64,000 nt of DNA from Rhodobacteraceae bacterium EhC02 (GTDB lineage: Bacteria > Pseudomonadota > Alphaproteobacteria > Rhodobacterales > Rhodobacteraceae), in NCBI GenBank assembly GCA_001650895.1, contig LXYH01000004.1, positions 96,819-160,818 on the forward strand, given 5' to 3'. This document shows positions 1 through 8,459 of this stretch, one piece after another. Below the pieces are notes generated by a model that saw nothing but the letters and a program-made list of their open reading frames with translations, made no database searches and was not told the origin of the DNA. A program made the translations under genes and the position numbers. Within the stretch, counting starts at the first letter, position 1. Each line of letters opens with the position of its first letter.

Positions 1-147
1 CAGAACGGCCAACAGGCCCATGTCTGAATGGGTCACGAGATGCCACAGGTTTGCGATATTGAACCACAGAAGCATCGCCACGAAAACGCCGGCAAGGCCA
101 AAGCCGATTGCGGCCTGGGTGATGTAAAGGCGTATGAGCTTGGGCAT
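1..147 (-). CDS. N-terminal part of a small membrane protein, cut by the window edge
   Basis: The first 49 codons of a minus-strand gene run off the left edge of the window. The start ATG is preceded by a good ribosome binding site (AGAGAGGAC). The visible peptide begins MPKLIRLYITQAAIG and carries one clear hydrophobic helix (about residues 9-30), followed by a short polar stretch and the start of a second hydrophobic segment. I do not recognise the family. It is divergent from the ECF sigma factor gene, with a 254-bp gap that contains a perfect 18-bp palindrome. Function unknown; real coding is likely because of the start, the binding site and the unbroken membrane-like sequence. Confidence 0.6.
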   Translation of the reverse strand, partial: MPKLIRLYITQAAIGFGLAGVFVAMLLWFNIANLWHLVTHSDMGLLAVL

Positions 148-281
148 GATGTCCTCTCTGATCCGCTACCTTCCAATGTAACCTGAATTCTGCCTCTCAC
201 AAGGGGGCATGCGCTGAACGATGCGCGACAGGCCGTTCCCCGCCGGAAAAAAACCGCAAAAGGCCGACCGATGCCCCCCGA

Positions 282-299
282 AAAGGCAAGCTTGCCTTT
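282..299. promoter_or_regulatory. Perfect 18-bp palindrome in a divergent intergenic region
   Basis: AAAGGCAAGCTTGCCTTT is fully self-complementary without a spacer. It lies about 100 bp upstream of the ECF sigma gene and about 135 bp upstream of the divergent membrane-protein gene. It could be an operator for either gene. No T-run follows on either side, so a terminator role is less likely. Confidence 0.4.
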
Positions 300-401
300 G
301 GTTCGGCCCGAAATAAATCCGCGCTGGTGGGGGATTGCCTTGCCATCCCTCGCGTGCGCGATAGAATCGCACACGATACATATGGCGGGAAAGCGGTCAG
401 G

Positions 402-944
402 ATGGCGACGACGGACGAGATCGAAGATCTGATCGCGCGCAGCGCATTGGGCGACCGCGCCGCCTTTTCGCGGCTCTATGACCGCACCAGCGCGAAACTT
501 TTCGGAATAATCCTGCGTGTCTTGAAAGACAGGGCCAGTGCAGAGGACGCATTGCAGGACGCCTTCATGAAAATCTGGCGACATGCCAGCCGCTACAGCG
601 CGAATGGGGCAAGCCCGATGACATGGATGATCACGATCGCGCGGAATACGGCCATCGACCACCTGCGCCGCAAAAGGGAAACCGTCGATGCCGACGATGC
701 GGCGGACCGGCTGGTGTCCTCGGCCCCGAACCCCGAACAGAGCGCCGTCGCCGCGGGCGAGGCGCGGCGGATCACCGCCTGCCTTGACGAGCTGGAACAG
801 GATCGCGGCGCCGCCGTGCGCGGTGCCTATCTTGAAGGCCGCAGCTATGCCGATCTGGCCGAAAGCTTTGGCGTGCCGCTCAACACCATGCGAACATGGT
901 TGCGGCGCAGCCTGCAGCGGCTGCAGGAGTGCATGGCAAGATGA
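402..944 (+). CDS. ECF-family RNA polymerase sigma factor
   Basis: The 180-residue product has the two-domain layout of extracytoplasmic-function sigma factors: region 2 at about residues 20-92 (SAEDALQDAFMKIW, then TWMITIARNTAIDHLRRKR) and region 4 at about 122-178, ending in a helix-turn-helix (YADLAESFGVPLNTMRTWLRRS). I chose the internal ATG giving MATTDEIEDL because region 2 begins close to it. The stop codon overlaps the ATG of the anti-sigma gene (ATGA), so the pair is translationally coupled. As in the SigK-RskA type, the factor is presumably held at the membrane until an envelope or oxidative signal frees it. The regulon cannot be told from this window. Confidence 0.93.
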   Translation: MATTDEIEDLIARSALGDRAAFSRLYDRTSAKLFGIILRVLKDRASAEDALQDAFMKIWRHASRYSANGASPMTWMITIARNTAIDHLRRKRETVDADDAADRLVSSAPNPEQSAVAAGEARRITACLDELEQDRGAAVRGAYLEGRSYADLAESFGVPLNTMRTWLRRSLQRLQECMAR

Positions 945-1636
945 CCACCGGACCGGACGATATCCCCCAGGACGACAGCCTGCTGGCCGCCGAATATGTG
1001 CTGCGCCTGCTGGACCCGGTCGAGGATGCGGCCTTTCGCGCCCGCCTGGCGACAGAGCCTGCCCTGGCCGCCGAGATGACCGCCTGGACCACGCGCCTGT
1101 CAGGTCTTGATGCGGATGTGGCCGAGGTTGCCCCCCGCCCCGCCGTCAAGACCGGGCTGGAGCGGCGGCTGTTCGGTCAGCCGCAACGCCTGCCCTTCTG
1201 GCGGAGGGTGGGGCTGTGGCAGGCGGTCAGCCTGGCCTCGGTCGCCCTGGCGGCCTTTCTTGCGCTGCAATCGCTGCAACCGCCGCAGCCCGTCGCGCCG
1301 ACACCTCTGTTCGTCAGCGAGATCGCGGCAGAGGATCAAAGCCTGCGCCTTCTGGCCGTCTACGACGCCCAAGCGGCTGAATTGCGCCTGACAAGGACCG
1401 CCGGCAGCGCCGCCGAAGGCCGCGTGCTGCAACTTTGGGCGATTGCCGGCGATGCCGCGCCCGTCTCTCTGGGGGTGCTTCCCGAAACCGGGACAACCGC
1501 CGTGATTCTGCCGGAAGCGCTGCGCGCAGGTCTGGCGGACCTCGTGCTGGCCATCAGTGACGAACCGGCAGGCGGATCGCCCACGGGCGCACCCACCGGG
1601 GCGGTGCTTGCGGTTGGGCAGGTCAGCGCGCTCTGA
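941..1636 (+). CDS. Membrane-anchored anti-sigma factor (RskA type)
   Basis: The 231-residue product has a cytoplasmic N-terminal part with an anti-sigma-like helical segment (residues 10-65, LLAAEYVLRLLDPVEDAAF), one transmembrane helix at about 93-112 and a C-terminal periplasmic domain resembling the anti-sigma-K factor RskA domain (LQLWAIAGDAAPVSLGVLP). It overlaps the sigma gene by four bases, which supports a regulatory pair. In known family members proteolysis of the anti-sigma protein releases the sigma factor. No CxxC or HxxxCxxC zinc motif is seen in the N-terminal part, so this is probably not a ZAS-type anti-sigma factor. Confidence 0.85.
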   Translation: MTTGPDDIPQDDSLLAAEYVLRLLDPVEDAAFRARLATEPALAAEMTAWTTRLSGLDADVAEVAPRPAVKTGLERRLFGQPQRLPFWRRVGLWQAVSLASVALAAFLALQSLQPPQPVAPTPLFVSEIAAEDQSLRLLAVYDAQAAELRLTRTAGSAAEGRVLQLWAIAGDAAPVSLGVLPETGTTAVILPEALRAGLADLVLAISDEPAGGSPTGAPTGAVLAVGQVSAL

Positions 1637-1648
1637 TCGTCCGGTGCA

Positions 1649-2716
1649 TCACCGCGCAAGAACGGCCTTGGCATCGGCTGCCAGTCTGCGGGTCAGATCA
1701 GCCGCCGTTGCGGCGCGGCACAGCCCCGCCGATTGCCCGGACCACAGCGGCATGAAATCGCCCGACCCCTGCGGCTCGGTTGCCGCGCGCAAGGGCGCGA
1801 CCGCACCGCCCGCCAATGGAAAGGCGGGGGCCGCGTCCGACATGAACCCCTGGTCGCGCATCAGGCGATTGACCATGCCGCGCGCCGGGCGACCCGTGAA
1901 GACATTGGTCAGCGCCGTCTCGCGCGCGTGCCCCTCTGCCAGCGCCTGCCGGTGCGGCGTGCTGATCGTCGCCTCGGGGCAGAAAAGATAGGCCGTGCCG
2001 ATCTGCACCGCCGCCGCCCCGAGCATGAAGGCAGCAGCGATCCCGCGCCCATCGGCGATTCCGCCTGCGGCGATCACCGGGCAACGCACTGCATCCACGA
2101 TCTGCGGCACCAGCGACAGGGTGCCGATCTGGGTTGCGACATCCCCGGTCAGGAACATCCCCCGATGCCCGCCTGCCTCGGCACCCTGTGCGATGATCGC
2201 GTCGCAGCCCCGGCTGTCCAGCCACACCGCCTCGGCCACGGTGGTGGCAGATGACAGCACGCGCGCGCCTGTCGCCTTCACACGATCCAGAAGATCGGGC
2301 GCGGGCAAGCCGAAATGAAAGCTGACCACCTCGGGGCGCAGATCCTCGACCAGGGCGCAGAGGGTGGCGTCGAATGGCGCACGGTTCGACAGGGGCGCGG
2401 GCGTCGCGGGATCAAGCTCCAGCTCGCCGTAATAGGGCGCAAGCCGTGCCTGCCATGCGGCCAGACCGGCCGTGGCCGGATCGGGCGCGGCATGGCAGAA
2501 GAAATTGAGATTGAGCGGCTTGTCGGATTGCGCGCGAAAGGCTGCGACCTCGGCCGCGATGCGATCGGGCGTCAGCATGGCGCAAGGCAGCGCCCCAAGG
2601 CCTCCGGCTTCGGCCACGGCGACGGCCAGCCGGTGATCCCCTGCCCCGGCCATCGGGGCCTGCAGGATCGGCAGGGACATGCCCAGAAGTGTCAGTAGCC
2701 TGTCATCCGCCCACAT
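1649..2716 (-). CDS. Nitronate monooxygenase family flavoenzyme
   Basis: The 355-residue protein is a TIM-barrel flavin oxidoreductase of the 2-nitropropane dioxygenase/nitronate monooxygenase family. It opens with PILQAPMAGAGD and contains the flavin-phosphate-binding segments IIAQGAEAGGH and IAAGGIADGRGIAAA. Known members oxidise alkyl nitronates such as propionate-3-nitronate with O2 and FMN. It is the last gene of a minus-strand run after nusB, separated by 80 bp, and ends 12 bp from the convergent anti-sigma gene. Detoxification is the likely role; the actual substrate cannot be read from the sequence, and an NADH:quinone reductase activity within the same family is an alternative. Confidence 0.88.
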   Translation of the reverse strand: MWADDRLLTLLGMSLPILQAPMAGAGDHRLAVAVAEAGGLGALPCAMLTPDRIAAEVAAFRAQSDKPLNLNFFCHAAPDPATAGLAAWQARLAPYYGELELDPATPAPLSNRAPFDATLCALVEDLRPEVVSFHFGLPAPDLLDRVKATGARVLSSATTVAEAVWLDSRGCDAIIAQGAEAGGHRGMFLTGDVATQIGTLSLVPQIVDAVRCPVIAAGGIADGRGIAAAFMLGAAAVQIGTAYLFCPEATISTPHRQALAEGHARETALTNVFTGRPARGMVNRLMRDQGFMSDAAPAFPLAGGAVAPLRAATEPQGSGDFMPLWSGQSAGLCRAATAADLTRRLAADAKAVLAR

Positions 2717-2796
2717 CCGCGCGCCCTTTCCTGGTGTTGACCGCCCCCATCATGACCGATGGGACGCGCCGGGAACAGGGCGGATCGCGTGGCGGC

Positions 2797-3288
2797 TCAG
2801 AACGCCTGCGGCTGCGCCTCGCGCGCCATGTGGTCCAGCACCGCGTTGACGAATTGCGGCTCCTTGCCTTCCGGAAAGAAGGCGCGCGCCACATCGACAT
2901 ATTCGGTGATCACGACCTTGGGCGGCGTGTCGTCCTGCACCAGTTCGGATCCGGCCGCACGGAACAGCGCCCGCAGGACCGGGTCGATCCGGGCGATCGG
3001 CCATTTCGCCACCAGCGCGCGATCGGTCATCTGGTCGATCTTGGCCTGGCGGTTCACGGCCTCGTCCAGGATGTGGCGGAACAGGTCCACATCGCCGTCG
3101 CGCATCTCGTCGCCCTCATAGGTCGCGCCGAAGCGGTGTTCCAGGAATTCGCGGCGGACCAGTTCCACGGTCTGGCCCGAATGCTCCATCTGGAACAGCG
3201 CCTGCACGGCATAAAGCCGCGAAGCCGCGCGCATCTTGCGCTTTTCATTGCCGGACAGGGTTTGCGGCTTGGCGGTATCGTCAATCAT
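2797..3288 (-). CDS. nusB: Transcription antitermination factor NusB
   Basis: The 163-residue all-helical protein matches NusB, with RAASRLYAVQALFQMEHS near the N-terminus and a C-terminal EYVDVARAFFPEGKEPQFVNAVLDHMAR. NusB forms a heterodimer with NusE (ribosomal protein S10) and binds boxA RNA in rRNA antitermination complexes. The start ATG overlaps the ribH stop (ATGA), so the two genes are translationally coupled. The ribH-nusB pairing is a widespread conserved arrangement in proteobacteria. Confidence 0.95.
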   Translation of the reverse strand: MIDDTAKPQTLSGNEKRKMRAASRLYAVQALFQMEHSGQTVELVRREFLEHRFGATYEGDEMRDGDVDLFRHILDEAVNRQAKIDQMTDRALVAKWPIARIDPVLRALFRAAGSELVQDDTPPKVVITEYVDVARAFFPEGKEPQFVNAVLDHMAREAQPQAF

Positions 3289-3836
3289 GCAGAGGGTGTG
3301 CCTTTGGTGCTTCCGGCCAGGCGGTATTCTTCCGAGGCGGGCTTGAATCCCACCCCCTTGCTGGCCGTGCCCCACTTACGGGCCAGCGCCACCAGATGCA
3401 AGGCCGCAGCAGCAGCCCCGCCGCCCTTGTTCTGCCCCGCCGGATCGGCACGCACCTCGGCTTGCGGGCGGTTCTCGACCGTCAGGATGCCGTTGCCGAT
3501 GCACTGACCCTGCAGGCCCAGCAGGCTGATCGCGCGGCTGCTGTCATTGCAGACCGTATCGTAATGCGTGGTCTCGCCCCGGATCACGCAGCCCAGCGCC
3601 ACGTAACCGTCGAAATTGCTCATCCGTCCGGCGATGCCGATGGCGGTGGGGATCTCCAGCGCGCCGGGCACCTCGACCAGATCCCATGTGCCGCCTGCGG
3701 CCTCAATCTCGGCCTTGGCGCCGGCCACCAGATTGTCGGCGATATCCTTGTAGTAAGGGGCCACGACGATCAGGATCTTGACCGGCTTGTCGAATTCCGC
3801 GCGCGGCAAGGTGTAATGCGTTTCGTGTCCAGCCAT
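3285..3836 (-). CDS. ribH: 6,7-dimethyl-8-ribityllumazine synthase
   Basis: The 183-residue protein carries the lumazine synthase core: ILIVVAPYYKDIADNLVAGA, the loop EVPGALEIPTAIG, and GCVIRGETTHYDTVC with the conserved catalytic histidine. It condenses 5-amino-6-ribitylamino-uracil with 3,4-dihydroxy-2-butanone 4-phosphate, the product of the ribB gene one base upstream. The C-terminus (about the last 25 residues) is longer than in the E. coli enzyme. It lies between ribB and nusB on one strand and overlaps nusB by four bases. Confidence 0.95.
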   Translation of the reverse strand: MAGHETHYTLPRAEFDKPVKILIVVAPYYKDIADNLVAGAKAEIEAAGGTWDLVEVPGALEIPTAIGIAGRMSNFDGYVALGCVIRGETTHYDTVCNDSSRAISLLGLQGQCIGNGILTVENRPQAEVRADPAGQNKGGGAAAAALHLVALARKWGTASKGVGFKPASEEYRLAGSTKGTPSA

Positions 3837-3837
3837 G

Positions 3838-4974
3838 TCAGTGCCCTTCCGTGATCTTGCGCGTGCCCATGATTTCCAGCCCGTAAGCCTCGAGCCCCAC
3901 GATCTTGGGCGTGGGCGAGTTGGTCAGAAGCACCAGTTTCGACAGGCCAAGCGAGGACAGGATCTGCGCACCCAGCCCGTATTGGCGCAGGGTCTGCGGG
4001 CTGACCTCTGCCCCGGTGGCCAGCTTCATATGCGTGTCGCGCAGCAGCACCAGCACGCCGCGCCCCTCGGCGGCGATGGTCTGCATCGAATTGGTGAACT
4101 CGAAGGCGCGCCCCTTGGGCCCCGCGCCAACCATGTCCTTGAGAGGGTCCAGCGCATGCATCCGCACCAGGACAGGGTCGGGCGTGGTGATGTCGCCCTT
4201 GATCAGCACGATATGCTCGGCGCCCTGCGTCTCGTCCGTGTAGATCCGCATGGACCATTCGCCGCCAAACTCGGACTGGATCACCTCTTCGGACCGGACC
4301 TTGACCAGGTTGTCATGGCGGCGGCGATAGGCGATCAGGTCGGAAATTGTGCCGATCTTCAGCCCGTGTTTCTGCGCAAACCCCACCAGGTCGGGCAGGC
4401 GCGCCATCGAGCCGTCCTCGTTCATGATCTCGCAGATCACGCCCGACGGGTTGAGCCCTGCCAGACGGGCCACATCGACGGCCGCCTCGGTATGGCCCGC
4501 GCGCACCAGAACGCCGCCATCGCGCGCGCGCAACGGAAAGACATGGCCCGGCGTGGCGATATCGGCCGCCGTCTTGCCTGCATCGATCGCCACGGCGATC
4601 GTGCGGGCGCGGTCATGGGCGGAAATGCCGGTGCTGACGCCCTCACGCGCCTCGATCGACACGGTGAAGGCGGTCTCGTGCCGCGACGAGTTGTAGGAGG
4701 CCATCAGCGGCAGGCCCAGCGCATCCACGCGCGCGCCCGTCAGCGTCAGGCAGATCAGCCCGCGCCCATGGGTGGCCATGAAGTTGACCGCCTCGGGCGT
4801 GGCCATCTGCGCGGGGATCACAAGATCGCCCTCGTTCTCGCGATCCTCATGGTCGACCAGGATGAACATGCGCCCGTTGCGCGCATCCTCGATGATATCC
4901 TCGATGGAACTGATCGCATCGCGCCAGTTTTCCTCGACCGGGCCGGGTGTCTCGAAAGGGGCGCTGTCAGCCAT
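3838..4974 (-). CDS. ribB: 3,4-dihydroxy-2-butanone-4-phosphate synthase with degenerate GTP cyclohydrolase II-like domain
   Basis: Residues 20-225 form a full DHBP synthase domain: the acidic loop ILVDHEDRENEGDLV and the segment MATHGRGLICLTLT are intact. Residues 228-378 resemble GTP cyclohydrolase II (RQYGLGAQILSSLG, then LLTNSPTPKIVGLEAYGLEI). That half contains no cysteine at all, whereas active RibA needs three zinc-binding cysteines. The protein is therefore expected to make the four-carbon unit of riboflavin but not to hydrolyse GTP. A separate ribA should exist elsewhere in the genome. No FMN riboswitch fold is visible in the 105 bp upstream. It is followed one base later by ribH. 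Confidence 0.93.
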   Translation of the reverse strand: MADSAPFETPGPVEENWRDAISSIEDIIEDARNGRMFILVDHEDRENEGDLVIPAQMATPEAVNFMATHGRGLICLTLTGARVDALGLPLMASYNSSRHETAFTVSIEAREGVSTGISAHDRARTIAVAIDAGKTAADIATPGHVFPLRARDGGVLVRAGHTEAAVDVARLAGLNPSGVICEIMNEDGSMARLPDLVGFAQKHGLKIGTISDLIAYRRRHDNLVKVRSEEVIQSEFGGEWSMRIYTDETQGAEHIVLIKGDITTPDPVLVRMHALDPLKDMVGAGPKGRAFEFTNSMQTIAAEGRGVLVLLRDTHMKLATGAEVSPQTLRQYGLGAQILSSLGLSKLVLLTNSPTPKIVGLEAYGLEIMGTRKITEGH

Positions 4975-5079
4975 GGGATATCCTTTTCCTGTTGCCCCGC
5001 CAGATAGCGCAGCCCGCCCGCATTGGCCAGAGGCAACGCGGCGGCACAGGGTCCGTTTGCGACAGCGCGCCCTGCCCGA

Positions 5080-6066
5080 TTACCCCTCGAACTGCCAGAG
5101 CGCGGGCAGGAACCGCCAGCTCTCGCCCTCGCGCAGCACATGGCCCACGCCCGGAAAGGGGAAATGATAGCCAAGCACCGCGATCCGGTCGGCCGCCGCC
5201 ATGTCCAGCAGGCGCAACCGCGTCGCCACGGTCTGCGCGCCATCCGCATCAAAGCCGTTGAACCATTCGGGACGGGCAAAGTTCGTATAGGCATGGCTCA
5301 TCGCATCGCCCAGCGCAATCAGCTGCTTGCCGCCACTGTCCAGAACCACGCTCATGTGGCCCGGCGTATGCCCCGGCGTGGCGATCATGCGCACACCCGG
5401 CACGACCTCTTCGCCATCCTCCAGCAGCCGCCATTCGACACCGTCCAGCGTCAGCGAATTCACCGCGCCCAGCACGAATTGCTGATCCTCCGGCGCCACC
5501 TTGTTGACCAGATCGTCTTGCAGCCAGTGGGCATGTTCGGCCGCACCGATCACGTATTCCGCATCGGGGAACAAGGGTTCGTCGAAATCGTCGCGGATGC
5601 CCCAGATGTGATCGGGATGGGCATGGGTGATCACCACATGGGTGATGCTCGCCGGATCGACGCCCGCCGCCTCGAGGTTGGCCATCAGCCGCCCCGTGGT
5701 GGGCATGAAACGGCTGCCCGAGCCGACATCGACCAGCACCACCGCATCGCCCGCCTCGATCAGCAGGTGATTGGTGTGGGAATATCCCTCGTCGGGGGAC
5801 AGGTAATGCTGTTCCAGAAAGGCGCGCACCTCGGCCGGGTCGGCATTCACGCCCAGCCCCGAGGTCGGCAGGGAAAAATACCCGTCCGACAGGATCGTCA
5901 GCTTCGCCTCGCCCAGGGTAAAGCGGAAATGCGCGGGATTGTCCGTGGCCGGGGTGCCCAGTTGCGCAAGCGCCGCCCCGGGGCGTCCCAGTGCGGGCAG
6001 CGCAAAGGCGGGGGCCATGGCGGCCAGTTTCAGAATGTCGCGGCGGCTTGGTGTGAAATCACGCAT
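5080..6066 (-). CDS. Tat-exported MBL-fold metallo-hydrolase
   Basis: The 328-residue product starts with a twin-arginine signal (SRRDILKLAAMAPAFALPAL, residues 7-26) and a likely cleavage near residue 35. The metallo-beta-lactamase signature THAHPDH lies at about 147-153, and further metal ligands are expected at GHTPGHMS and in LGDAMSH. The start ATG follows a strong binding site (AAGGGAGGAC). Folded export by Tat fits a periplasmic metalloenzyme loaded with metal in the cytoplasm. The family includes lactonases, sulfatases and beta-lactamase-like enzymes; the substrate is unknown. It sits between ribE and ribB on the same strand but has no evident link to riboflavin synthesis. Confidence 0.88.
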   Translation of the reverse strand: MRDFTPSRRDILKLAAMAPAFALPALGRPGAALAQLGTPATDNPAHFRFTLGEAKLTILSDGYFSLPTSGLGVNADPAEVRAFLEQHYLSPDEGYSHTNHLLIEAGDAVVLVDVGSGSRFMPTTGRLMANLEAAGVDPASITHVVITHAHPDHIWGIRDDFDEPLFPDAEYVIGAAEHAHWLQDDLVNKVAPEDQQFVLGAVNSLTLDGVEWRLLEDGEEVVPGVRMIATPGHTPGHMSVVLDSGGKQLIALGDAMSHAYTNFARPEWFNGFDADGAQTVATRLRLLDMAAADRIAVLGYHFPFPGVGHVLREGESWRFLPALWQFEG

Positions 6067-6145
6067 TTCGGTCCTCCCTTGTCGAGGCGCAGGATAATCC
6101 CGCCCCCGGCCAACGCAACCGATTTCGTGAATATGAAAGCCTTGC

Positions 6146-6165
6146 TTCTTCTTGCCGCAAATATC
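6146..6165 (-). repeat. Copy A of a short intergenic repeat (GATATTT-N3-GCAAGAAGAA)
   Basis: Read on the minus strand this is GATATTTGCGGCAAGAAGAA. It lies between ribE and the MBL-fold gene and follows a GC-rich GCCTCCGGCGGG stretch. The same 17 fixed bases recur at 11661-11680 and 32331-32350, each time just outside a coding region. Confidence 0.6.
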
Positions 6166-6215
6166 CCCGCCGGAGGCATCCGCCCCTCTCAGCCCGGCGA
6201 ACCGCGCGGTCGGGG

Positions 6216-6815
6216 TCAGGACATTTCGGCCAGGCGCGCGACATAGCGCGCCAGCGTGTCGATCTCGAGGTTGACCTGATCGCCCAGGCCCACATCGCCC
6301 CATGTGGTCATCTGCTTGGTATGGGGGATGAAATTGATCCCGAAATCGCAGCCATCGACCTCGTTCACGGTCAGCGATGTACCGTTCAGCGCAACCGATC
6401 CCTTGGGCGCGATGAAGCGGGCCAGCGCCTTGGGCGCGCGCAGGGTGACGCGGGTGCTGTCGCCATCCTCGCGGATCGCCACCACCTCGGCCAGCCCGTC
6501 CACGTGGCCCGACACGATATGCCCGCCCAATTCGTCCCCCACCTTCAGCGCGCGTTCCAGGTTGACGCGCTTGCCCGTCACCCAGCCCGACAGGTTGGTC
6601 TTGGACACGGTTTCGCCCGAGATATCGACGTCGAACCAGCCGCCGGTGGCGTCACTGCCCTTGGCGACCACCGTCAGGCAGACCCCGTCACAGGCGATCG
6701 AGGCGCCCAGGTCGATGCCCTCCACCCGGTAGCCGGTGCCGATGCGCGCGCGCAGGTCGCCACGCTGTTCCACTGCGCGCAGGGTGCCGATATCGGTGAT
6801 GATGCCTGTGAACAT
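6216..6815 (-). CDS. ribE: Riboflavin synthase alpha subunit
   Basis: The 199-residue protein shows the internal duplication typical of riboflavin synthase: repeat 1 begins MFTGIITDIGTL and repeat 2 begins near residue 98 with HIVSGHVDGLAEV. The conserved pocket residues ACDGVCLTV and LNGTSLTVNEV are present. It dismutates two molecules of 6,7-dimethyl-8-ribityllumazine, the RibH product, to give riboflavin. I chose the ATG at MFTGI because this is the invariant family start and GAGGGGG lies just upstream. It is divergent from kpsS. Confidence 0.96.
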   Translation of the reverse strand: MFTGIITDIGTLRAVEQRGDLRARIGTGYRVEGIDLGASIACDGVCLTVVAKGSDATGGWFDVDISGETVSKTNLSGWVTGKRVNLERALKVGDELGGHIVSGHVDGLAEVVAIREDGDSTRVTLRAPKALARFIAPKGSVALNGTSLTVNEVDGCDFGINFIPHTKQMTTWGDVGLGDQVNLEIDTLARYVARLAEMS

Positions 6816-6994
6816 GTCGTCCCCCTCATGCGTCCGCTGATGCGCCCGCATCGCGCGGCGCACTTGACCTCAAGCCGCCAGCGGTGTTCCGTCAGCGTGA
6901 TCCGAGACCTAGCCCTTGCCCGCCACAGAGACAAGATGCACCGCACCAGAGCCATATTTTTGCCGTGGAACCCGTCTATGCAGGACGGCGTGAA

Positions 6995-8320
6995 ATGGTG
7001 AAACTGGTTCTGACGGATATGAGTGCACACCCCTCCCCCCCGCCGGGTGACCGGGTCTTCCTGTTCCTGCAAGGGCCGCATGGCCCGTTCTTCCACAGCC
7101 TCGCCCAGATGTTGCGGCAGGCCGGCGCCCAGGTCTGGCGCGTGGGCTTCAATGCGGGCGACCGGGCCTTCTGGTTTCATCCCGCCAGCTACATCCCCTT
7201 TCGCGCCCCCCCCGAGGAATGGCCCGACCGGATCCGCGTGCTGATCTCCGAGAAGGGCGCAACCGACCTCGTGCTCTATGGCGATACCCGCCAGATCCAT
7301 GCCCAGGCGATCGCGGCGGCCAAGGCCGCGGGCGTGACCGTGCATGTCTTCGAGGAAGGGTATATCCGCCCCTATTGGGTCACCTATGAGAGGGGCGGGT
7401 CGAACGGCCATTCGCGGCTGATGCAGACCAGCGTGGCCGAGATGCGCGCGGCCCTGTCCACATCCGACATGGACGCGCCCGAGCCCCCCGCACGCTGGGG
7501 CGACATGCGCCAGCATATCTTCTACGGCGCGCTCTATCATTGGTTCGTCATGTTCCGGAACGGGCAGTATCGCCATTTCCGCCCCCATCGCGAGCTGGGC
7601 GTCACCCAGGAATTCCAGCTTTACCTGCGCCGCCTGATCGGGATGCCGTGGCGCGCGCTGGAACGGCGCGTGGCGCAATGGCGCATCCGCCATGGCGGCT
7701 TTCCCTATCATCTGGCCCTGCTGCAGCTGGAACATGACGCCAGTTTCCGCATGCATTCGCCCTTCACCTCGATGGCCGAATTCCTCGAGATCGTGATCCG
7801 CGGCTTTGCACAGGGCGCGCCCTCGCATCACCGGCTGGTGATCAAGGCCCATCCGCTGGAGAATGGCCGCACCCCGCTGGCCCGCGAAATCGCCCGGATC
7901 GCCCGCGCGTCCGGCGTGCGGGACCGGGTCCATTTCGTCAGCGGCGGCAAGCTTGCGCAACTTCTGCAAGGCGCGCGCAGCGCCGTGACGGTCAATTCCA
8001 CCGCCGCCCAACAGGTGCTGTGGCGCGGAATTCCGCTCAAGGTGTTCGGGGACGCGGTCTATGCCAAGCCGGAATTCGTCTCGTCCCAGCCGCTGGCCGA
8101 ATTCTTCGCGGGCGCGACCCGCCCCGACCGGCGCGCCTATCGCGATTATCGGCGTTATCTGCTGGAAACAAGCCAGGTTCCGGGCGGATTCTACTCGACA
8201 CGCGGGCGTCGGCAGCTGTTGCGCCAGGTGATCGACATGATGCTGTCGACCGAAGATCCCTATGATGCGCTGCGTTCGGGCACCGCGGCACCACGGCAAC
8301 AGTTGCGCGTGGTGACGTGA
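6995..8320 (+). CDS. kpsS: Capsule polysaccharide export protein KpsS-like (Kdo transferase)
   Basis: The 441-residue protein resembles KpsS/BexB-type capsule proteins: an early FLFLQGPHGPFFHSLAQ, the central VHVFEEGYIRPYWVTYERGG, VIKAHPLENGRTPL, and VNSTAAQQVLWRGIPLKVFG. In the established E. coli group 2 pathway KpsS adds the first beta-Kdo to phosphatidylglycerol and KpsC extends the Kdo linker on which capsule is built. kpsC lies two genes downstream on the same strand. I chose the ATG at 6995 because AGGACGG precedes it by six bases; an in-frame ATG at 7019 is possible. It is divergent from ribE. Confidence 0.88.
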   Translation: MVKLVLTDMSAHPSPPPGDRVFLFLQGPHGPFFHSLAQMLRQAGAQVWRVGFNAGDRAFWFHPASYIPFRAPPEEWPDRIRVLISEKGATDLVLYGDTRQIHAQAIAAAKAAGVTVHVFEEGYIRPYWVTYERGGSNGHSRLMQTSVAEMRAALSTSDMDAPEPPARWGDMRQHIFYGALYHWFVMFRNGQYRHFRPHRELGVTQEFQLYLRRLIGMPWRALERRVAQWRIRHGGFPYHLALLQLEHDASFRMHSPFTSMAEFLEIVIRGFAQGAPSHHRLVIKAHPLENGRTPLAREIARIARASGVRDRVHFVSGGKLAQLLQGARSAVTVNSTAAQQVLWRGIPLKVFGDAVYAKPEFVSSQPLAEFFAGATRPDRRAYRDYRRYLLETSQVPGGFYSTRGRRQLLRQVIDMMLSTEDPYDALRSGTAAPRQQLRVVT

Positions 8321-8459
8321 ACAAGGCCGCTCAAGGTGCTGGATTTACGTGTCTCTTCGGGATAGGGTTGCCCGATAAACATAAATGTGCCGCCGCATGA
8401 ACGGCTGGCACGACAAAAAAGTGTGTTGAGGCAGTATATCAGGTCGAGGAGACCGTGCA

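Noticed and set aside
4975..5079. Possible FMN riboswitch before ribB
   Set aside because: The conserved RFN-element sequences are absent and the gap is short; no suitable fold was seen.
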